From positions 1 to 9,082 of the forward strand of contig JAJZCX010000040.1 of assembly GCA_021851625.1 (NCBI GenBank): DNA of 9,082 bases, written 5' to 3'. Under the pieces are notes generated by a model. It had not been told where the DNA came from. It saw nothing but the letters and a program-made list of their open reading frames with translations, and searched no databases. Below, one piece after another: positions 4,979 through 9,082 of the stretch. The DNA comes from Acidobacteriota bacterium. GTDB taxonomy: Bacteria; Acidobacteriota; Terriglobia; Terriglobales; Acidobacteriaceae. A program made the translations under genes and the position numbers. Positions within the stretch are counted from its first letter, which is position 1, and every line of letters starts with the position of its first letter.

Positions 4979-6781
4979 TTATTGTGGTAACTCCACTTGT
5001 CCAATCCAAACGGCAAAGGGCGGCAGATGGAGGTGGTGGAGCGCAACGCGTTCGGCCACCTCGCCGCTATGCAGCAACGTGCGTGCGTGCGTGGAGCGCA
5101 AGCCATACGACGCAAGATCGAAGTGCACGGTATGCTTTTGCGCAGTGCAGTTGAGCGCGACCACTACGGCGTGCTTTCCGTCCGGCGACAGGCGCAGATA
5201 GCTAAGCACGTTCGCATCACTGGTGTTGAGCAGAATCTCCGTGCCATCGCGCAGTGCAGGATTGCTGCGCCGCAGCGCGATCAAATGTTTGTACCAAAGA
5301 TAGAGCGAGTCCGGCTGCGCTGACTCCGTTTGCACGTTGACGGTTTTGTAGTTGGCGGCAACCGGCAGCCAGGTCTTGGCCGCGGTGCTGAAGCCCGCAT
5401 TTTTCCCCGGTGTCCACTGCATGGGCGTGCGCTCACCGTCGCGGCCTTTTTCTTTGGGCCAGCCAATTCTGCCGATCGGGTCCTGCACTTGTGCGCGAGT
5501 TTTTGGCGGTGTGGTGACCATGCCAATCGCCTGCCCGTAGTAGAGCAGCGGCACGGAGCGCGTGGTGAGTTGCAGCGCCGCAATCACGCGCGCAATGGCC
5601 GCGTTGTGCATTCCGTCGCCATAGCGATCCCAACTGCGTGCGATGTCGTGGTTGTCAAAGACGAAGAGCGGCAGATTGCCATGTAACTCGGTTTGCGCCT
5701 CGCGCAGCCGTTCCCGAAAAGCCTGCGCGTCCATCCGGTTGAGCGTGCCAAGTTGCATGTCCATGGGTAGTTGCAACTCGTCATTGTGCGAGCCGTACAT
5801 TTTGGCCAACTCCTGCACGCTGGACAGGTAGGTTTCGCCAATCAGCACGCGGTCGCCCGGATATTCTTCCACGATCTTGCGCAGGTCGCGCAGCACGGTG
5901 TGTACCTGCGGCTGATTGTCGGTCAGCGTGTGGTCCAGGTTGGGATCGCCGAAGGCGTTCGTGCCCGGCAATACCGGCTCATCGCGCAGCTCTGGGTCTT
6001 CAAAGAGCGTGGTGATGGCGTCCAAGCGGAAACCATCCACGCCGCGATTCAGCCAGAAGCGCACCGTGTTAAACATGGCCGCCTGCACGTCAGGATTGTT
6101 CCAGTTCAGATCTGGCTGCTGCACGTAAAACTTGTGGTAGTACCACTGCTGCGTCCTAGCGTCATACTGCCAAGCAGAGTGGCCGAAGAGGCTTTGCCAA
6201 TTGTTCGGCGGCTGGCCGGGAGCTTTGCCGTCGCGCCAGACGTACCAATCCCGCTTGGGGTTGTCGCGCGAACGACTGCTTTCGACAAACCATGGATGCT
6301 TGTCGGAGGTATGATTCATCACCATGTCCAGCAGCACGCGGATGTGGCGCTTTTTCGCCTCGGCGATCAAGTGGTCAAAGTCGGCCATGGTGCCATACAT
6401 CGGATCAATGGCTTCGTAGTTGGAGATGTCGTAGCCAAAATCGACCTGCGGCGAGGGGAAGATGGGCGTCAGCCAGATGGCGTCCACGCCCAGGTCACGC
6501 AGCGCGTCCAAACGCGCGGTGATTCCGTTTAGATCACCGATGCCGTCGCCGTTGCTGTCTTGAAAGCTGCGCGGATAAATTTCATAGAAGACCGCATGTG
6601 CCCACCAGGGCGCGGTCGGAGCGGACGAATGCACCATTCCGGAATCCTTACTTGTTGGGATGGAACTAGCGTGAGACGCGGGATGCAATCCGAGTGCGAA
6701 GCAGGCGGCCATACCGAGATAGACGATCGCGCAGAGAATTGGTTTTTTCTGCGCAGTAACGGCTTGAGAATGGCAAGGCAT
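4979..6781 (-). CDS. Secreted GH13 alpha-glucosidase (oligo-1,6-glucosidase / alpha-glucosidase type)
   Basis: This 600-residue enzyme is numbered from the ATG at 6781; a GTG at 6799 is an alternative start, and neither has a clear ribosome binding site. A signal peptide is visible: basic QKK at 11-13, a hydrophobic core at about 14-33, and a likely cut after SHA (36-38). The (beta/alpha)8 barrel starts near residue 59 with WWAHAVFYEIYPRSF. A Ca-site-like DSNGDGIGD is at 75-83. Region I is DMVMNH (152-157). QPDLNW (222-227) marks the oligo-1,6-/alpha-glucosidase group of GH13. GFRLD (250-254) carries the nucleophile Asp254, GET (315-317) the acid/base Glu316, and FDNHD (375-379) the transition-state Asp379, so all catalytic residues are present. 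A C-terminal beta domain follows from about 530. It should release glucose from alpha-glucan oligosaccharides in the periplasm or outside the cell. Ala255 after the nucleophile, where 1,6-specific enzymes usually have Val, suggests alpha-1,4 preference; this is inference. It appears monocistronic and is bracketed by REP-like repeats. Confidence 0.93.
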   Translation of the reverse strand: MPCHSQAVTAQKKPILCAIVYLGMAACFALGLHPASHASSIPTSKDSGMVHSSAPTAPWWAHAVFYEIYPRSFQDSNGDGIGDLNGITARLDALRDLGVDAIWLTPIFPSPQVDFGYDISNYEAIDPMYGTMADFDHLIAEAKKRHIRVLLDMVMNHTSDKHPWFVESSRSRDNPKRDWYVWRDGKAPGQPPNNWQSLFGHSAWQYDARTQQWYYHKFYVQQPDLNWNNPDVQAAMFNTVRFWLNRGVDGFRLDAITTLFEDPELRDEPVLPGTNAFGDPNLDHTLTDNQPQVHTVLRDLRKIVEEYPGDRVLIGETYLSSVQELAKMYGSHNDELQLPMDMQLGTLNRMDAQAFRERLREAQTELHGNLPLFVFDNHDIARSWDRYGDGMHNAAIARVIAALQLTTRSVPLLYYGQAIGMVTTPPKTRAQVQDPIGRIGWPKEKGRDGERTPMQWTPGKNAGFSTAAKTWLPVAANYKTVNVQTESAQPDSLYLWYKHLIALRRSNPALRDGTEILLNTSDANVLSYLRLSPDGKHAVVVALNCTAQKHTVHFDLASYGLRSTHARTLLHSGEVAERVALHHLHLPPFAVWIGQVELPQ

Positions 6782-6887
6782 AAACAGCGAAAGAACCACT
6801 TTGCAAGCAGGCTACCATGCGGGAGCGGAAAGTGCTGACGCGAATGGCCAGAGGATCGAGACTCTATGAATACAAAGAGAAACCACT

Positions 6888-6923
6888 GATTCCTCGACTC
6901 GCTACGCTCTCTCGAAATGACAA
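6888..6923 (+). repeat. REP-like element, copy 2
   Basis: It starts GATTCCTCGACTCGCTAC and ends CTCGAAATGACAA, colinear with copy 1 at 4867-4904 but two bases shorter in the loop region and with several changes. It is followed directly by the 17-bp repeat. Confidence 0.7.
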
Positions 6924-6940
6924 AGCATTTTTGCGTGTGA
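6924..6940 (+). repeat. 17-bp repeat AGCATTTTTGCGTGTGA, copy 2
   Basis: Identical to 4938-4954 and in the same orientation. It directly abuts the REP-like copy at 6888-6923. Confidence 0.7.
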
Positions 6941-6960
6941 GTGATTCGGCCGCACGACGA

Positions 6961-6993
6961 GTCATTCTGAGCGGGGCCAGCGACGAAGAGTCC
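6961..6993 (-). repeat. REP-like element, copy 3, inverted
   Basis: GTCATTCTGAGCGGGGCCAG and the following GCGAAGAGTCC-like end (to 6993) match the reverse complement of the other copies with substitutions. Placed head-to-head with copy 2, it resembles the paired arrangement of REP/BIME elements. Confidence 0.55.
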
Positions 6994-7045
6994 AACGGGC
7001 GGGCGCATGTCAGATTCGATTGCAATTCTCTGGATGCTTCGCGTT

Positions 7046-7066
7046 CGACTCGCCTGCGGCTCGCTC
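7046..7066 (+). repeat. REP-like element, copy 4 (core only)
   Basis: This 21-base core differs from copy 1 (4874-4894) at a single loop base (G for A). The outer GATTCC and GGAAT ends are not conserved; the flanks read GCTTCGCGTT and AAGGCAGG. It lies about 60 bases downstream of the Dph6-like gene, in the direction of its transcription. Confidence 0.6.
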
Positions 7067-7124
7067 AAGGCAGGCTGCTCCCGCTGGTCGCGCAGAAAGA
7101 CGCACTGGTGTTGGCGGGAGTGCG

Positions 7125-7817
7125 TCAACAATGAGATGGGGCAACGGATGCGACGGGCACAATTTCTCCGTAGGCAAAACCGTCGCGCTCGACGGTCAAC
7201 GTGTGTTCGACGGCGATTGGGTGCGTGAACATGGGGCCGGCGATGGCGACGCTGTGAAACTCTCCGCGCTCACCGCAAGGGTCAACCGCAGGCGGCAGGT
7301 CGGCGAGGAGGTGTTCATCAAAGACGCGCCCGCAGAAGCTGGGCGGAAGATGCTTCGGATTAACACAGGTGATACGCGCGCGCAGACCGGCGGCGATCAT
7401 TTGGCGCGCCAATTGATCTGTGGGAATGCCCCAGATGGGGAAGAGCGGCTCCAAGCCAGTCCCAGCGAGTTTTTCGATGCGATAGGCGCGAATGTCTTCC
7501 AAAAACAAATCCCCAAAGGCGACGGCATCGAAGCCCTCCGCCACGGCGCGGGCGCAGACGGCCTGCATCCGCGATTCGTAATCAGCATTCGAACAGGGAT
7601 AGGGCAACGGCACCTTCCAAACCGGCAGACCGGTGGCTTGGGCTTGCAGGTCCAGCAATTCCTCGCGATAGCCGTGAATGGCGACGCGGCCAAAGTGGCT
7701 GTTGAGCGTGGTCAGCAGAGCGCAGACGTTGTAGCGTGCGTCTTGACGCAAAATGTGCAGCGCCCAGGCACTGTCCTTGCCTCCGCTCCAACTGAGGAGA
7801 ACTTTTTTACGCGACAT
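7125..7817 (-). CDS. Dph6-type ATP pyrophosphatase (diphthine--ammonia ligase-like, PP-loop)
   Basis: This 230-residue protein starts at the ATG at 7817, with GGAGG six bases upstream. The frame is open further up (to 8078), but that part is a shadow of the neighbouring gene. The N-terminus MSRKKVLLSWSGGKDSAWAL carries the PP-loop SGGKDS (11-16), which binds ATP pyrophosphate. FGDLFLEDIRAYR (101-113) and DPCGERGEFHS (179-189) are the conserved motifs of the Dph6/MJ0570 family of adenine-nucleotide alpha hydrolases. In eukaryotes and archaea Dph6 amidates diphthine on elongation factor 2. Bacteria lack diphthamide, so the substrate here must be something else and is unknown to me; amidation of a carboxylate through an acyl-adenylate is the likely chemistry. 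It is cytoplasmic. It follows the Wzy-like gene by 53 bases on the same strand, so co-transcription is possible. Confidence 0.9.
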   Translation of the reverse strand: MSRKKVLLSWSGGKDSAWALHILRQDARYNVCALLTTLNSHFGRVAIHGYREELLDLQAQATGLPVWKVPLPYPCSNADYESRMQAVCARAVAEGFDAVAFGDLFLEDIRAYRIEKLAGTGLEPLFPIWGIPTDQLARQMIAAGLRARITCVNPKHLPPSFCGRVFDEHLLADLPPAVDPCGERGEFHSVAIAGPMFTHPIAVEHTLTVERDGFAYGEIVPVASVAPSHC

Positions 7818-7823
7818 GGAATT

Positions 7824-7828
7824 CCTCC
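7824..7828 (-). promoter_or_regulatory. Ribosome binding site that sets the Dph6-like start
   Basis: GGAGG on the - strand ends six bases before the ATG at 7817, with the palindrome GGAATTCC (7818-7825) partly overlapping. It also lies within a small stem CTCCA/TGGAG (7825-7829 with 7839-7843) that could partly hide it. Confidence 0.65.
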
Positions 7829-7870
7829 ACAAGCGGGTTGGAGTTCCGTGGCTGTGCATCGCCAGAACCC

Positions 7871-9082
7871 TTAGAACTTGAGCAATTCTTCTGCGGGCAT
7901 GATTCCCTGCCGCACCTTGCGCAGGCCAAAGAAGACAGCGACCTCTGGAGCCACGTAACGTGTCACCCAAATCAGGAAAAGAATGGAAGGCAGGATGTGC
8001 CCCCAGTACCACGGATGAACGGGAAGCAGCATTCCAGGCGCAAGGACCGCAGCCTCGCCAACCATGACAAATCCCCACGGCGTGTCGCGGACATCCCCGA
8101 AAAGGCTATCCGACAGCAAAAAGGTGCAGAAGAATAGAACCGGCAGGATCACGATGACGCCTGACCATCCAAACTCGCGGAAGGCATCGCCGACCGGAGC
8201 AAAAGCTGTTTGCGTCGTCATGTCCTCATCCGCCACCAGTCCTGTTTCGTGTCCATAGAAATTGCCGAGCGATACAGCCGGTCGATTCAACCAGAGCGCG
8301 TGTGGAATCACGGCAGCAAATCCGTCGATCATAAACTCTGTGCCGATGGGATGGGAGTGCAAAGTGATGTTAATCAGGGCATCGTCGGCACAGACGAGCG
8401 ATTCGCGGTCAATCAAACCGTGCGGGTGATCGTAGCAAAAGATGACTTGGTTCAATTCCTCGCCTTTCACCTGCTGCTCCCGATACCAGCGGTACATGGC
8501 GGGGAAGGTATTGGGATCGCGCAACGCATTGTAGGTGGCCAGCAAGGTTAGCCCTAGCGTGCGCTGGCGGGTAAATGCTCGGGCATACTGCGCCCAAGGA
8601 AACAGGAATCCAAGGGCAAAAACACACCAGATGAATATCCAGATCACTTGAATGGCGCGAAAGCGGTAGCGCAAGCCAGCGCACACCAGAAAGTAGGAAA
8701 AGAGCGGCGTGTACATGCCTTGCTTGGATGCAGCCGCAAAACCGATGCCGCCCGTATAAATCATGGCCAGCACCACCACCCAGTTCATGCTCCTCGTACC
8801 ATGGCTGGTCACGATGGTGTAGTAGGTTCCAAGGATAATGGTGAGCGGAATGAAACCATTCAACTGATTCAGCGCAGCCCAGATGGTGCCGTTGTCTACG
8901 TTTCCCTCTGCATTCAGGCCGTAGTTAGAAATAAGAATCTGGATCAACAATCCCATGGCGATCATGCCGCCCGCCGTATTGCGCAGGTTTTCCGTATCGC
9001 GTGGAGAAAACCGCACCAGCGGATTTTTGGAGACGAATCTGCGACTGAGCCAAGCAGCAACAAGAATCCCAAATTGTGCCAG
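7871..9082 (-). CDS. Wzy / O-antigen-polymerase-like integral membrane protein, N-terminus cut by right edge
   Basis: The frame stays open to the right edge, giving 403 visible residues. A GTG at 9016 is possible but lies within continuous coding-like sequence, so the true start is probably outside. Hydrophobic segments, numbered from that GTG, lie at about 15-33, 52-70, 78-96, 102-115, 121-141, 284-301, 315-333 and 338-364. Between the fifth and sixth is a loop of about 140 residues (142-283), the typical large periplasmic loop of Wzy-like polymerases. The stretch APVGDAFREFGWSGV (273-287) before the next helix resembles the 'P.g..y..fG..Gv' signature of oligosaccharide repeat-unit polymerases. 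If so, it would join lipid-linked glycan repeat units at the periplasmic face. The call rests on topology and that motif, so another multi-spanning surface-glycan protein is possible. The Dph6-like gene lies 53 bases downstream. Confidence 0.55.
   Translation of the reverse strand: MAQFGILVAAWLSRRFVSKNPLVRFSPRDTENLRNTAGGMIAMGLLIQILISNYGLNAEGNVDNGTIWAALNQLNGFIPLTIILGTYYTIVTSHGTRSMNWVVVLAMIYTGGIGFAAASKQGMYTPLFSYFLVCAGLRYRFRAIQVIWIFIWCVFALGFLFPWAQYARAFTRQRTLGLTLLATYNALRDPNTFPAMYRWYREQQVKGEELNQVIFCYDHPHGLIDRESLVCADDALINITLHSHPIGTEFMIDGFAAVIPHALWLNRPAVSLGNFYGHETGLVADEDMTTQTAFAPVGDAFREFGWSGVIVILPVLFFCTFLLSDSLFGDVRDTPWGFVMVGEAAVLAPGMLLPVHPWYWGHILPSILFLIWVTRYVAPEVAVFFGLRKVRQGIMPAEELLKF

Larger units (their letters stand above)
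6800..7124. other. 325-base intergenic region with a REP-like cluster
   Basis: This lies between the end of the Dph6-like gene and the start of the GH13 gene, both on the - strand, so it should hold the GH13 promoter. I cannot pick a convincing -35/-10 pair. Its main content is three REP-like elements and the 17-bp repeat. Short open frames through it are low-complexity and overlap the repeats, so I read them as non-coding. Confidence 0.6.

Noticed and set aside
5771..6532. Long + strand open frame (253 codons) inside the GH13 gene
   Set aside because: It is antisense to the catalytic core of a clear GH13 enzyme; long antisense frames are common in GC-rich genes.
6888..7066. CRISPR-like array
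   Set aside because: The copies differ in length, orientation and sequence and are not evenly spaced; no cas genes are present. They fit REP-like elements.
7020..7874. Long + strand open frame (284 codons) over the Dph6-like gene
   Set aside because: It is the antisense shadow of a protein with intact PP-loop and family motifs, and it begins inside a REP-like cluster.
7818..8078. Upstream extension of the Dph6-like frame
   Set aside because: It overlaps the coding sequence of the Wzy-like gene in another frame. The ATG at 7817 has a strong ribosome binding site and the usual PP-loop spacing.

Overview
The window looks like a chromosomal segment from a moderately GC-rich bacterium, most plausibly an Acidobacteriota member (Terriglobia / Acidobacteriaceae-like). 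This is inferred from three things: the small two-helix membrane protein next to a long LOG-family protein, the repeated short palindromic elements built around 'GATTCCTCGACTCGC..GGAATGAC', and the general style of the proteins. No rRNA or marker gene is present, so the placement is not proven.

Layout. Bases 2-577 are the 3' part of a polytopic membrane protein cut by the left edge. Then comes a short + strand pair: a two-helix membrane protein of unknown function (667-1137) and, 36 bases on, a LOG-family nucleotide phosphoribohydrolase-like protein (1174-2127). Facing them on the - strand, 13 bases away, is an AT-rich gene for a GT-C fold membrane glycosyltransferase (2141-3733) whose base composition differs sharply from its neighbours. 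A 605-base gap (3734-4338) follows. It holds two short palindromes and a candidate promoter near the glycosyltransferase start, a perfect 32-bp loop-less palindrome (4133-4164), and a direct repeat ahead of a DinB-like gene (4339-4842, +).

The rest is on the - strand. Read in transcription order it is: a Wzy/O-antigen-polymerase-like membrane protein cut by the right edge (7871-9082), a Dph6-type PP-loop ATP pyrophosphatase (7125-7817), a 300-base region with three REP-like elements, and a secreted GH13 alpha-glucosidase (4979-6781). A REP-like element linked to an identical 17-mer lies on each side of the GH13 gene in the same orientation.

Functionally this is a mixed neighbourhood. Two genes suggest surface polysaccharide work (GT-C glycosyltransferase and Wzy-like protein), one suggests alpha-glucan use (GH13), and three are metabolic or stress-type enzymes (LOG, DinB-like, Dph6-like). 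I see no CRISPR array, tRNA, rRNA, transposase, integrase, toxin-antitoxin pair or recognisable defence system. I do not see a convincing new multi-gene system. The items most worth a second look are the perfect palindrome, the repeats bracketing the GH13 gene, and the compositionally foreign glycosyltransferase with its palindrome-rich promoter region.
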